From Gymnothorax reevesii (taxonomy: Eukaryota; Chordata; Actinopteri; Anguilliformes; Muraenidae): a stretch of 64,000 nucleotides of DNA. A model generated the notes under the pieces. That model did no database searches. It was not told where the DNA came from and was given only the letters and a program-made list of their open reading frames with translations. Where the stretch lies: the NCBI GenBank assembly GCA_029721435.1, contig CM056578.1, forward strand, positions 15,140,411-15,204,410, written 5' to 3'. This document shows positions 44,945 to 57,148 of the stretch, one piece after another (the stretch's first letter is position 1; the number at the start of each line of letters is the position of its first letter). A program made the translations under genes and the position numbers.

Positions 44945-47331
44945 TAATACAGTACTATTTATTTAACATCTGTCATATTATTCTGAATTAACACAGGTTT
45001 GTGAGCAAACTTGTTATTGAGCTCTGTACTGTGTACTGATTTCATAAGCTATTGTGCCATCATTTTAGCAAGAGAGCTTAGAAGATGAGCAGACTTGGCT
45101 TCTGCACTGCAAAGAATCCGGATCACATGGTAGTGGCTGAAAACAGCACTACCATGTGCCAAGATGCACTTGTACTTTTTTCTGGAGTCTATGACCGAGA
45201 CACATAGGGTAAAGCAAATGTGAAATTACAGTTCTTTAAAGTTGTGTCCCTGTCCATGTACCAAACAGACTTGCGGTAAATTAGGAGATAGCATGCTAAT
45301 GTGGAATTCTCACGTGCTTTCAACTGGTTCCTGCCTGCACCAGCTGTGCTTAGGTTAAGCCATCTGCTATGTACTTTAAATATTCAAATGGAATGGCAGT
45401 GCAGCAATGTACAAGAGTTAAGAAGCATTAGAAGAAGGGAAAGTTGAATTAATATTGAGCAGCATGTTGTATCGGTTATTTTCTACCCAGATGTCATGCA
45501 TTTTTACTTGCATTCACATTTTTACGTGAATGTCTTTGCTTAAATGAATATAACCATTATCAACAGTGAAACAGGATACATAATGTGACCATTATCATGA
45601 CTGGTACAGGATATCTTATGCAGTAATTACTCAGGCTTTGGTCAAATACTGCAAATACCATGCCATGTATGGGTTTTTGTTCACAGATTTTTTTTCAAAG
45701 TGAGGATTGCATAAAAAACTGATGTTAATCCATCCATACTTGGCCGACCGAATATGGATGAAAATAGCAAATTGATGCTGGCAGTCGCTACTTCAACCTC
45801 ATTTTCTCTGTTCAATTTAAAATCCGGCGCACTTCACTTCCAGCCCAATACCACAAACAATGCTAATAACGTGTCGCTGTCCAAGGACCTATGCCTTCCA
45901 CAATATGCACTATTCCCAACCAAAAACAGATTTATTACTGCCATCTGCTTTTCCTAAACTTACAGGGGAATATGAAAAATCTGAAATGAGGGTATTGGTG
46001 GTCCCACAAATTTCAAGCCCTGACTCTAGAACCATTCTTTGCTTTCCACATTACCTGCCAATGTTGGGTGTTACTGGAACTAAAGTGAAAAGCACTGTGC
46101 GATTTCAATTTCATGGTAAATGAAAGCAAAATTAAAAAGAAGTTTATGTGTGAAATAAATAGCAGCGGAATATGCTGTATATGTTACAGTCAGATAGTGA
46201 AACTAGTCATTTCGTGAAATTAGAAAAAAATTTTTGTAATTTTGAGAAATGACTGAAGTTTAGCACTAGCCACATGATGAAATGACTGAGACTGGTTTCG
46301 CAATCTGACTGTAAGGCACATATCTCCGGAAAGTCTGATAAATTCTCCCATTTGTGAACTTCATCCAACACAGTTTGGTCTGTGCTAATGCAAACGACTG
46401 TTATTGGAGCGCCCAACAGAAAGAGAACAGGAGTAAATTTGCTTTAAGACTGTAAAGGCTTTGGAATAATGCATTGCAATTACTTGCAGTAGGCTCATGC
46501 GAGGCAGAAAATGTTATTTACTTGTCAATTCTGTTTCAAAAATAGCATCACAAACCCATGTATTGTTTTTATTGTACTTGTGACAGAGAAAAGTATTTTA
46601 GTTGATGAAGTAGTGATTCCTTTTTTGCTCTTGCCAAGTGCACATTTATGCATATGTATTTCTCAGGGATACGTGACTGTCTTGCATCAGCCTTTTATTT
46701 TAGCACTGAGTAACAGTAAAAACAAAGTGTCCTCTGGGACTCTCAAGATGGGCTAAAAGGTTTAGCTCCAAGACCTTTTCCTCGAAGATGGCTGCATAAG
46801 CTAGTCACTTCATACAGATCATACAGCACTGCACTACGGGTTAAGCGCTGAGGATACAGACGTCCTCAGAGGCTAGGTAGCGAGTGAATTATTCACTAAC
46901 GAACCTGCCAGATTTATACACCATTGCTATTTTAATGCAGAGGTTTATGGGGACTGGATTCTAGGGGGATGAAACTGAACATTCTTAAAAATGAGGTCTG
47001 AACTATGACTCCCATTGGCCCCCTCTCTATACTGTTTTATGATTGCTCTGTCTTTTTTCAATCTCCTTGGGCGTCACTGGAAGGTTTCCCAGAATGTCCA
47101 CTGCCGATTATTGTATCTTCTGAAAGGGGAGTGTGTTCTGTGGCTGTTAAGGGCTGTATTGACAAGTCTAGTCTACCATATGCAGACTGGTGAACTAAAC
47201 AGGCATGTTCTTATGATGTCTGAGGATGGTAAGAGTGCTGAAATCTATTATTATTCAATTCCAAGGAGATCATTCTGAGTTTTATGCAGTTACTAAGAGA
47301 GTCTGCTTGATAGCAGTTGTGACTGTACTTG
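44945..47331. other. Intergenic, no gene recognised
   Basis: Short open frames at 45754-45957, 46511-46756 and 47005-47278 have no recognisable domains. No repeats with clear ends. Confidence 0.4.
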
Positions 47332-47339
47332 GACTATGG

Positions 47340-47574
47340 CAGTATTTCCCAAACCTCTCCTGGAGTACCTCTTGTCCTGCAAGCTTTAGATCTCTCCCTT
47401 CTGCTACACAAGTGACTCAAATGATCAGGTCATTATTATCCCCCGAAGCTGCTTGATAATATGCAATTGATAATATTGATAATAATATAATTTGAATCAC
47501 TTGAGCTGGAGTAAGAAGAGATCTAAAACCTGCTGGACAAGAGTTACTCCAGGAGAGAGGTTTGGGTAACAATG
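47340..47574. mobile_element. hAT-like MITE, same family as 20447-20623
   Basis: Ends CAGTATTTCCCAAACCTCTC and, inverted, CATTGTTACCCAAACCTCTC, with long terminal inverted similarity (TCCTGGAGTA.CTCTTGTCC.GC). Flanks GACTATGG (47332-47339) and GCCTAAGG (47575-47582) agree at 6 of 8 positions, a decayed 8-bp duplication. Confidence 0.85.
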
Positions 47575-47582
47575 GCCTAAGG

Positions 47583-48970
47583 GATTCCCGAATATCCATA
47601 GCAATTAGCATTGGATAATATAAATGATGTTGTTGAAGCAAAGCCAAAAAAAGTGGAAATTAATTGAAGCATGGTTGGAAAAGGGAAAAAAAAGAGTTTT
47701 TCATTGCAAAGCAAAATTGATTTTATGCCAATACAGTAAATGCAATTCATTTCAGATATTAATTCATAATGTCAAAACATTTTTCTGGTCTTTTTTTAAA
47801 AATTTGGATTCCTATTCACAGCATTGAGTGTGTCTGAAGTAAAGTCTCATTAGAGCATTTTCTCTCCCAGCCCTCTGCTCTTGTAGTCTTAACGGAATAA
47901 TGCAGAGCACATCAGTCTATGTCGCTGAGGACCTACGTGAGAACAAAATCTGTGAGGGCAAGGTTCAATCATTTGGAGTGCAGAAATTTGGATTCAGGTC
48001 ATAAAATGGGTAGATTGCATGCAAACGGTTCAAGGCAGCTATGATACTCTGGTGGAACACTGCCACTGCACCCCTGAACAAGGATTTCAGCATATACCCG
48101 ACTGTATTAATGGCTAGTCTGCTAAATAGAATTAAAGTAATGTACTGAAGACACATTTGAAAGCAAGAAACCTAAAAAGAGTCAGGAGTCTGAGGACTAG
48201 GGCTTGGAACTGAATACATGTGAATGGGTCGAACTTGTAAGAAAGTCTACAAGAGCAGCCAATCAGGTGACCCAATTCCACCACATGATCGCAGAAGATT
48301 CCCAGGTCAAAGTAGTCTTGCGTCACCAGGCTCTTCCATTCCCTCTGAAATTTGTCTGGATTACACAACAAAAACTATGCAATAAAAAAAAAAAAAAAAT
48401 TTGTCTGGATTCTGGTTCCGGTCTCAAGAGTAAAAGTCAAAGTAAAAGTGTTCACCAAAATAAAACTTTAAATTCTGGCGCACTATCGATTTCCATCTCC
48501 AGAAACATTTTATTAATTTAAACATGGAAGTACAAAATTATATTATTTAAATTAAAAAGTTTCAGCGCATTTATATTAGCTTGGCGCATCCATCGAATTC
48601 CAGATCTTGTCTCTCTCTCCCTGGTTCCGGTTGCTTACCAAAACAGCCACTCAACGGCCCCAGACTAGAATCGGGGGGACTAAAAGTTTTCAACTTCCTG
48701 CTGTCGAGAGAGTGGCGTGGCTGTGCTGACGTCTCTTAATTATCCTCGTTCAAAGTAGTGTTTGTGCGTCCATGAGGATAAGTAAGTCACCTATGTCGCC
48801 CCTATGTATTTACCTTAGTTACTATTGATGTTAAGTGGATGGGCTCTGTTACGATTTCATGCTGTTTAGAGGTCTTTACGTTTGTGAATTCGCCATTGCT
48901 AATTAGTTAAGTTCCTTTGACCTCATGCAACTGCGTGATATGACCACTGCTAGCACCATTACACTTTTTG
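47583..48970. other. Intergenic, no gene recognised
   Basis: Includes a poly-A (48384-48399) flanked by a short direct repeat of AAATTTGTCTGGATT (48350 and 48397), which may mark a small retroposition or slippage event. Otherwise nothing supported. Confidence 0.4.
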
Positions 48971-48971
48971 C

Positions 48972-48988
48972 CCACAAGAGGGCAGTGC
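48972..48988 (+). promoter_or_regulatory. CTCF-like motif
   Basis: CCACAAGAGGGCAGTGC agrees well with the vertebrate CTCF core. The region 48800-49380 around it has LTR-like features (a CAATAAATCC signal at 49327), so the site may be repeat-borne. Confidence 0.45.
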
Positions 48989-49611
48989 AAGACTGTGTTA
49001 TTGAAGAATTACCGTTCAGCTGTGTATTGATATTTGATGAAAGATAATTGAGATTGTGTCTAGATAAAGTATTCAAGATTATTTTCCAGTTTACTTAGTA
49101 TTATTATTTGTAAGTAAGTAAAAATGGTTAATTAGCTCTTTATTGTTTTATGTTGATATATTATTTGCAGTTACCTAACTAATTTGTGCCTTTGTTTCGC
49201 TTTATTGTCACAGAACCACATACAAATACATACTCACCTTTTCAAACAGGTTCATATTTAAGCCCAGACCTGTTGCCTAACCACGCATCATTGCTCTGTC
49301 TACTGTGCTTTATTATTTGAGGACTGCAATAAATCCTTGGAAAGAAGACCATACCTCGCTTCCTAATTGTGTTCTAACCGGCACCCAGGGGCGAATGTTA
49401 CTCAAATGTATTACAGCTATAGTCCTTTGCTGGCCCTCAGCTACAGAACTGATATGTGGGTCCACCACAGCACCTTTTCTGTAAATGTGCAATAAATATT
49501 CAAGGTATTTCTTTGGTGTTGTCGATGATTGAACAGCAGGGCCTGTTTTAGCAAAATAAATACATCTATTTTGCACATATGAGCAAAGGTCATAAACAGA
49601 ATGTTGGCATT

Positions 49612-50600
49612 CGTGCATGAATCAGCCACAACATTAAAACCACTGGCAGGGGAAATTACTAACATTGATCATCTTATTCAATGGCAGTTATCAAGATTTG
49701 GGATTCCTAAAGTAGCAAGTGAGCAGTCAGTATTTGATGCAGGAAAAATGTGCAAGTGTAAAGATCTGGGTAGTGTTTCCCAAAGCCATATTTGCTAACC
49801 ATGTTAGTTAGCTATTAACTAAGTTAGCTTCTTACATTCTTCATCCATTCACAGTGAGTGGTTCCAACCATGTAGGTTAGCATGTGTGCTGTCAGGAAAC
49901 GCATCCCTGAGTAATTTTGACACCAAAAATCTTGTAATGGTAAGATAACTAGGTCAGAGCATCTCCTAAACAACAGATCTTGTGGGATGTTCCTGGTATG
50001 CAGTGGTTATTCCTTACTAAGAATGGTCCCAGGAAAGACATCGATGAACCGGTGACAGGGTCTTGGGCGTCCAAGGCTGATTGATGAGCATGGGGAGTGA
50101 AGGCTAGCCCGTCTGATCCAATCCCATAGAAGAGTTTCAGCAGCACAAGATGCCGAGCAAGATAATGCTATGATATGATCTAAAGGGGTCAAAACACACA
50201 ATGCATCACAGCTTGCTGCATATGGGGCTGCCTCTTTGTAGACTGGTCTCAAGTGCCCATGCTGACCAATGTCCACCTTGGAAAGTACCGACAGTAGGCA
50301 CAAGAGCATCATAACTGGACTTGGAGCAATGGAAGAAGGTGCCCTGGTCTGACTAATCACGTTTTCTTGTACAAAAAGCGGATGGCTTGGTGTGTTTGTA
50401 TCATTTACCTGGGGAATAGATAACTCCAGAATTCATTATGAGAATCGTGCAAGCGAGCTGAGGCTGCGTGAAACTCTAGACAATGTTCAGCTGAGAAACC
50501 ATGGGTCCGCGCATCCATATAGATGTCACTTTGACACGTACATTTACCAACACATTGTTGCAGACTGCGTTGACCCCATTCGTGGCAGCGGAACACACAA
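49612..50600 (+). mobile_element. Tc1-like element, family E, truncated, with a MITE inside
   Basis: The left end reads AATCAGCCACAACATTAAAAC followed by CACTGGCAGG, the common terminus of another abundant fish Tc1 family. The transposase region follows in + orientation with GATCTTGTGGGATGTTCC, GGTGACAGGGTCTTGGGCG, ATGGGGCTGCC, GAACTGG-like ACTGGAC, AATCACGTTTTCTTGTAC and CACTTTGACACGTACA. It stops near 50600 before the second catalytic region. Many frameshifts. No right terminus. Confidence 0.85.
49774..49906. mobile_element. hAT-like MITE inside Tc1 family E
   Basis: Lies between CTGGGTAG (49766-49773) and CTGAGTAA (49907-49914), matching at 6 of 8 positions. The interrupted Tc1 text (AAAGATCTG / TTTTGAC) resumes on the other side. 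The ends TGTTTCCCAAAG and, inverted, GGATGCGTTTCC, and inner GCTAACCATG/CATGTAGGTTAGC, are inverted repeats. Confidence 0.65.
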
Positions 50601-51056
50601 AAACAACTTGATAGAAATAATAATAATCCGTTATGCAAGTAAGGAAAAAGTACTGAATCTCTCCATCCAGTTCCGAGTAAGAGATATTCAAAGGTTTCAT
50701 TATTTACCGCGGTCGGGGAATTGCTTTTACATCGCAATGTGTAAGAAATATACGCCTGTAGGTGGCAATGTTGAGCTGGGTATAATGGCTCGACAAAAAA
50801 TCACTGCTGTCACATCATCTAGCATTTTGCGTCGTTTCACTCATCTCGAACCATGGTATTAAATGCATTACATGCTTTTGAGGTGAACTTTTTCTTTCTT
50901 TGATCAAGCCTGAAAATCATTCATAAACATCAAAGCGAGCAAAAAAATATAACCAAGCCGTTATGCTGGCCACAGAAAGGTTCAATGCGGCTATCTTTGA
51001 TGTAGTTGTAGACTGCAGCCTACGGTGCTATATCCACATTTCTTCATGTTAGGTTT

Positions 51057-51087
<31 letters not shown>

Positions 51088-51131
51088 AGCGCGCGTGCGT
51101 GTGTGTGTGCGCGCGCGCGCGTTTGTGTGTG
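51057..51131. repeat. Alternating GT/GC tract (Z-DNA-prone)
   Basis: About 75 bp of alternating purine-pyrimidine: GT dinucleotides interrupted by GAGCGCGCGTGC and GCGCGCGCGCG. It lies 1.45 kb upstream of the drd1 start codon. Confidence 0.9.
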
Positions 51132-52220
51132 TCACAGTGCGTCTGTGTGAGGGAATTGAGGGCATCCGCTGCAATCTCCCGAGCTTCGTAAGCGCTGCTA
51201 TCCACAGTCGTCAATGTTATTCTGTGGTTGAGGATGTTTGGAAAAGATAACTTCCCTCGGTTGCGCGCAAGGTAGAGGGTCGGTGGCAGGGGGAGGACTC
51301 TTAAGTGACCACCATACAGGGGAATTCAAGGCAGTACTTATTCGTGTTGTTCCCATGAAAAACAGATAATGATAAGGTGTCATCGCGCGTGACAGACCAC
51401 CAGCAAAACGTGTCAGTGTGCGTTCCGTACCCATTTCGATATTTTATTTTACTTAGAGTATGTTTAAAGATACAGTTTATTCAGAAAATAAGGAGGGTCG
51501 TTTTGGGATTCCATCTGCAAGCATCTTCGATTCAGCATCGTTCACATCCCGCTTTTCGTAGAATAGGTGAGAAAATTTCAAAAAAAAAAAAAAGACGAAA
51601 GAAAACTGTACGTCGGATATAACAGAGTAGTCCAGTGCGCATGTCATAATGACACTTAGAAACAAACAGTGGGTTATTGACACAACCGCCTTTTCGCTTT
51701 GAAAGTCGACTGTTTATTAACGAGGGACGCGGAGCGGATAATCATAACGAATGCCTCGACGGACTTTTTTACTACCTTTCATGGGAATAACTTTGAAGCT
51801 ATTAAACAAGTAGTGATCACTAGCCCATTGTGAACTATTTATTTATTTATTTCAGTGCTGCGATGTTATAATTTTATTTGTCCGGTATGTTTGCTGTGGG
51901 GAAGAACTACGCTTTAACGTCTTATTCCTGAGCTGCTACGTTCATTTGGGTCTTTTCTCGGTCATAACATCAGGTCTTATAATCCTATCTCCGGACGTGA
52001 CAAAATCATTAAAACGAACAAATCTGGCAAACGCGCTGCAAGAAAGATCAATAGGCTACATCGACTGCTTTATATATAAGGTTAATGATTGCTTCGTCAG
52101 TTGTTTATTCATGCTTTGAGAGCTGAGTGCCATTTGCGACCACCGCTGGAGTACCGCTGGACACGAAGCTTATGCACTACGGGGAGAACATGCATCACTC
52201 AAAAAATGGTAACTATGAAA

Positions 52221-52242
52221 TAATAATAATAATAATAAAGTA
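52221..52242. repeat. (AAT)n microsatellite
   Basis: Seven AAT units, 330 bp upstream of the drd1 start codon. Confidence 0.9.
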
Positions 52243-52509
52243 AAAACGTGCAATGTGCCAGCTAAGATTATTGCTGGGTTTTAGACCTTTTGGTGCGACT
52301 GTGACTGGTTTTAAAGATATTTTTCATTTTCTATCTTTCTTTGGGAAGCAATATCCAGGCACTTCATTTTTATTTATCACAGAGGAGGATTTAGAAAGAA
52401 TACTGATGACATATAAACTTCCTGCGAGCTGGTCGCGATGGTAAAGACGGCTGTGCAGCCTCTAGACCAGCTGGTCCCTCATCCCCACAGTGATCCATTG
52501 TTATTCCCG

Positions 52510-52548
52510 ATGCTGCGGTCACTCCGACATGCTGGAATTATGAGGTGA
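52510..52548 (+). promoter_or_regulatory. Upstream ORFs before drd1
   Basis: ATG at 52510 opens a 12-codon frame ending TGA at 52546-52548. A second ATG at 52529 opens four codons ending TGA at 52541-52543. Both end 26-31 nt before the drd1 ATG and are out of frame with it. If this sequence is in the mRNA leader they could lower initiation at the main start. Confidence 0.5.
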
Positions 52549-52574
52549 TTTCTGCCTTTAGCGGAGCTCAGAAA

Positions 52575-53927
52575 ATGGATGCAAACTTGTCCACAGTCCT
52601 GGACAGCGATCTATTGGAGAAGGACTCTTCCGCACGGGTGTTAAAAGGCTGCTTCCTATCACTTCTCATTCTAACAACTCTCTTGGGAAACACTTTGGTC
52701 TGCGCTGCTGTCACAAAGTTCCGCCACCTGCGCTCCAAGGTGACCAACTTTTTTGTGATCTCGTTGGCTATCTCTGACCTGCTGGTGGCTATCCTGGTGA
52801 TGCCATGGAAGGCCGCTACAGAGATTGTGGGGTTCTGGCCATTCGGGTCATTCTGCAATGTGTGGGTAGCGTTTGACATTATGTGCTCGACGGCGTCCAT
52901 CCTTAACCTCTGCGTGATCAGTGTCGACCGATACTGGGCCATCTCCAGCCCCTTTCGCTACGAGAGGAAGATGACACCTAAGGTGGCGTTTGTGATGATC
53001 AGCGTGGCATGGACGCTGTCCGTTCTCATCTCCTTCATCCCTGTGCAGCTGAACTGGCACAAGGCGGCAGCAGCAGTGTCAAAAAGCTTTGCTAAGCCCA
53101 ACGGAACTTTCCAGAACCTTCCGCCGGACAACTGCGACTCCAGCCTGAATCGGACTTACGCCATCTCGTCCTCGCTCATCAGCTTTTACATTCCTGTGGC
53201 CATCATGATCGTGACTTACACACGGATATACCGGATCGCCCAGAAGCAGATAAGGCGAATCTCAGCTCTGGAGAGGGCAGCGGAAAGTGCCAAGAACCGC
53301 CACAGCAGTATGGGCAACAGTTGCAATGTTGAGTCTGAGAGCTCCTTCAAGATGTCCTTCAAAAGGGAGACTAAGGTGCTGAAGACCCTCTCAGTGATAA
53401 TGGGGGTCTTTGTTTGTTGTTGGCTGCCCTTCTTTATACTGAACTGCATGGTGCCCTTCTGTGAGCAAGGGCATCCCAAAGTCAGTGCGGACCTGCCTTG
53501 CGTCAGCTCCACCACTTTTGACGTCTTCGTCTGGTTTGGCTGGGCTAACTCGTCCCTCAACCCTATCATTTACGCCTTCAACGCAGATTTTCGCAAGGCC
53601 TTCGCCATCCTTCTGGGCTGCCACCGGCTCTGTCCCGGCAGCAACGCCATCGAGATTGTCAGCATCAACAACAATGGCGCAGCAGCTGCACACTCGTACC
53701 ACTACGAGCCAAAGGGCCTTATCCCCAAAGAGAGCAACGTGGCCTACATGATCCCTCACTCCATCCTCTGCATGGAGGAGGAGCTGCAGAAGAGGGAGGA
53801 AGACTATGATGGGTTGCGATCTCTGGAAAAACAGTCCATCACCATGTCAGGAGACTTGGACTGCGAGGCTGAGGTGTCACTGGAGAAGATCAATCCCACC
53901 ACGCAAAATGGACAGCACAAATGCTAA
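52575..53927 (+). CDS. drd1: Dopamine receptor D1 (D1-type, Gs-coupled GPCR)
   Basis: A 450-residue class A receptor in one exon, as is usual for D1-type receptors (human DRD1 has 446). The ATG at 52575 (AAAATGG) is chosen. The open frame extends 10 codons upstream but only through a GTG. Seven membrane segments are visible. Key residues: N-glycosylation site N4, C94 and C187 (disulfide), D101 in TM3 (amine anchor), DRY at 118-120, TM5 serines S199, S200 and S203, CWLP at 282-285, NPIIY at 329-333, palmitoylation-type C349 and C353. Loop 3 is short and the tail is long, as expected for Gs/Golf-coupled D1 receptors that raise cAMP. The loop-3 end [15 protein letters not shown] and helix cores match DRD1 rather than DRD5. 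The C-terminus has the SLEKI.P.TQNGQH motif of DRD1. No lesions. Which teleost duplicate this is cannot be told here. Confidence 0.98.
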   Translation: MDANLSTVLDSDLLEKDSSARVLKGCFLSLLILTTLLGNTLVCAAVTKFRHLRSKVTNFFVISLAISDLLVAILVMPWKAATEIVGFWPFGSFCNVWVAFDIMCSTASILNLCVISVDRYWAISSPFRYERKMTPKVAFVMISVAWTLSVLISFIPVQLNWHKAAAAVSKSFAKPNGTFQNLPPDNCDSSLNRTYAISSSLISFYIPVAIMIVTYTRIYRIAQKQIRRISALERAAESAKNRHSSMGNSCNVESESSFKMSFKRETKVLKTLSVIMGVFVCCWLPFFILNCMVPFCEQGHPKVSADLPCVSSTTFDVFVWFGWANSSLNPIIYAFNADFRKAFAILLGCHRLCPGSNAIEIVSINNNGAAAAHSYHYEPKGLIPKESNVAYMIPHSILCMEEELQKREEDYDGLRSLEKQSITMSGDLDCEAEVSLEKINPTTQNGQHKC

Positions 53928-55400
53928 AGTCTGTGGGGCCCGATTCCTTAAGTCAAAATCCTCAAATGGTCACAAACTGTTGATTTTGTACCCACCCATT
54001 AAGTAGGAATCCATGGTTTTGTTAATAACCTGAGGAAAAAAGAAAACCAGGGCTGGATTTGGATTCAAAGGCCAGATTTTTCTGTCCTTGCTGTTGGGTG
54101 TAAGGAACTTAACTGTCTCAGAGGATTCTCACCGCGTAAAAGCTTGATGTTGATCCAAGCTGATGTACAACATCAAAAGAGGGAGCATAAATTCACAAAA
54201 CGACTTGAAAGTGAATTGTCTAAATAACTAATTCAGCTTCACTGAGGACCTTAAATTCCACGTATTAAAACTCTCCAAAAATCTACCGAATGTTGAAAAA
54301 GGCACTTTATACTCAATAATTCAGCAAAATTCTTTCTGTACTTGTTAAAGGAAATAAAAAAATATGTGAGTAAATATTAGAAGAAATCATTTTTAAAATC
54401 TCATGTAACTTAAGTAAAAAAAAAACAAATGTAAAGATGTGTGTCATAGTCACAAGGCCAATAAATTAGAAGCCCGTTCAATTTGGAATCAACAGAAAGT
54501 AGAAAGTAAGCAAACTTTCATTATAGGTAAGTGCTTTGTGTTCAAACATACATTTTGATTTTGTATATTTCTGGCCAAAATTAGGTGAACTGGTGTTGAA
54601 TGTTTTGCTTTAAGGTGCAATCTGTACTTAATTTAATATTTACTTTTAACATAATTGTACCACAGGCAAATATTTTGACTGTCAACGTAGTCCAGCTTAC
54701 AAAGTTGCAAGAAATACAAAAAGTATGAGTGGAAATATGTTTAATGTTAGCATTGCTGTACCATTACCATTGCCATTTTAAAAGTGTTGAAAGGATTTAT
54801 GCTGGAAGAATATTATTTAAAGCTAAGATTTTGCAAATTAATTGGTCTCCACATTCTTTTTCACATGTACCGGTTTTGGTATTGAGACTAAATTCATCTC
54901 AACAGCATCATCTGTTAATTCATTATTCATGTTTATTTCCAAGTCCCAGTCAGGAAATGCGGAGAGGAAAATGCACTTATATAACCCGGCGACATCTGTC
55001 GAAAAATGCCCTGAGCAGAACCTTTGAAAGCGACGCGGATTACAGATTTACCAAAAAAAAAAAAAAAAAACTCACATAAAAAGGGAACGCGAAAGGTATG
55101 ACTGTGCATTAATTTTCAAGAACAGTGGTACTTTGGAGAATTGGATTTGAAGAACTGCCACTGGATGATTGTTATTGTCGTGTATACCAAACATTGCATT
55201 CATTCCATCGCATTTCAAAGACTTTATGTTTATTTTATCTCAGCAAACAAGTGAGGAACAGTGTGATAAATCTGAGGGCAATGCAATAAAAGAGAAGAGA
55301 TGCTGTCAGCTTACCATGCATAGATTCAGGTTAAATAAAATTTTAAAATAAAGAAATAAATGGGCCCGAAAATGAAATATGGATATCTGAAAACTTGCAT
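53928..55400 (+). other. drd1 3' flank and probable 3' UTR
   Basis: No further gene. Candidate polyadenylation signals (AATAAA) lie at 54353-54358, 54460-54465, 55285-55290 and in a cluster at 55334-55360. A long AT-rich 3' UTR ending at any of these is plausible. A poly-A tract lies at 55053-55070. Confidence 0.5.
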
Positions 55401-57148
55401 TTACATTAAATGGTAACAGTTTAAACTCTAAAACTACCATAATTAACTTGTGACTATTTAGAAAAAAAGAGGATAGGGTATGGACTGGCTCATTTAGAGT
55501 CACCATAATCCCCCTCTGGATATGTTTGAAATCACCTACTGATTGGCACTCAAATATTGATTTCTGTCAAAAGTAGCGAGCTGCATACAGTATGTGCCCA
55601 ACCTTTAATTTACCAGAAAGCCAAAGATCCCTGGATGATGTTCTACTCTGGCCAAATTTCACAGTATGCAGCCAGAGCAGTCTTCATGGCACACCGCATC
55701 CCACAGTGCAATGTGGTTCAATGGTAACATCTCACCAAAACCCAGCTAATCTTAACAGGCCAGTAGGTCATGTTTGCTGTTACTCTGTAATGGGGAGTAG
55801 CATGTAGTTTATGCAGTGCACTGTATGAAATAGTCCAGGAGCATACCACTCAAACCTCTTTCTGTGTTTAAAAAAATCCTTTGCCCTCTAGCTTTTTTGT
55901 TTCTACAAGTGACAGTAGTGTTTACTTTATCCCAAAATTACATTGCATTCTGCTTTTCATTAGCCCGGAGGATATCACTATACATCTTTGTAGTGCTAAT
56001 GCATGAGGGGATGAATATCCCGGAAACCAAATGCCAACAGTGCATAATCAAAGATGGTAATAATTTTTTTACATTGAGTTCTTTGCTCATGAAGATAGCA
56101 CTTGACATCTTGTGACCTTTATAACTCTGGTGAAATGTGATGTCTGTGTATGTCCTATCAGTGTAATGCAGGCAAAGGAATATCTATGGGAAATGTATTT
56201 TTCATACAGAACAATGTGGGAACCTGCCTACAGGACATTTGTTTGCGTCATATTGGTCTAAAGCAGAAAAAATGATCCTGATCTCACATCTCTGGCATCA
56301 GGTTCATCACACAGACTGCTTACAAATGAATCTCCAACTCCCTGTGAACAACCAATTAATGAGTCTAACACCCCGGTCTCCTGCTGTATTTGACAAGAGG
56401 TTCAAAAGAAAGGAAGCTCAGCTCTCTATGGCATACGGTTCAAAAGTTGCAACTGATCAAAGATGGCCCATCCTGGTAAAATGTGGGATTGAGTGATGGA
56501 AAAGAGAGAAAATAAGAGAGAAAAACACTGTATGTGTGGTGGGTGAGCAGAGATATCTGCATCTATCCTTTGATTCTTTGGGAAAGTCGTAAGTGTGAAG
56601 CAAGTTTGAAGGCTCTTGCTGAAAGCCAAGCCTTGGTAAATGAGTGGAGATGAATAGAACATGGGAGTGATGAAAAAGGGAAATAAAGAGGGGTATAGAA
56701 CATCAGCATTCACCACTTGGGAAGTTTGAAGCTGTGTAGAAAGTCCGGAAACCTTAGCCTTCATATTGTGGGAGTATGAGTGTTTTTGAAAATGAATTGA
56801 AGTCTAAGGTGAAAAGGAAGGGATGAAGAAGGAGGTATGGAAGTGGGGTATCATCATAAAAATGTGAGAATTACTAAACCTGACTCAATATGAAGCTACA
56901 CAGCAAGTTTGATGTTTCTTGCCATGAAATTGCATGAGTGTGAGAAATTTAAAAAATGTCCAATTATAAACTATGGGACTATTGGAAAAAAGGGATGAAA
57001 GAATGTGTGAAAGAACAGAAGTGAGCTATCCATACAAAAATCACAAGCAACCTGCACTTGCATATCCTGTGGCTGCTTTCCAATCCCTCCAATTTTAGCT
57101 TAAAAGCTGTAAAACAAGTTGTTTTGGCAAATTTGGTGCAGCATAATA
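55401..57148. other. Intergenic, no gene recognised
   Basis: Only short unrecognised open frames; no repeat ends or RNA genes seen. Confidence 0.4.

Larger units (their letters stand above)
50601..52509. other. Region upstream of drd1
   Basis: Contains a Z-DNA-type GT/GC tract (51057-51131) and an AAT microsatellite (52221-52242). I could not place the transcription start. Vertebrate DRD1 usually has a non-coding first exon and a short 5'-UTR intron. A polypyrimidine-CAG that could be an acceptor lies at 51838-51855 (ATTTATTTATTTCAG). No CDS is supported here. Confidence 0.4.

Noticed and set aside
50392..50862. A 156-residue open frame just upstream of drd1
   Set aside because: Its first half is Tc1 family E sequence; no protein family is recognised in the rest.
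52545..52574. A longer drd1 N-terminus starting at 52545
   Set aside because: The codon there is GTG. The ATG at 52575 has good context and gives the length expected for DRD1.
52568..53759. Open frames on the minus strand and in other + frames across drd1
   Set aside because: They overlap a clearly conserved receptor gene; their existence follows from its GC-rich codon use. No homology of their own.
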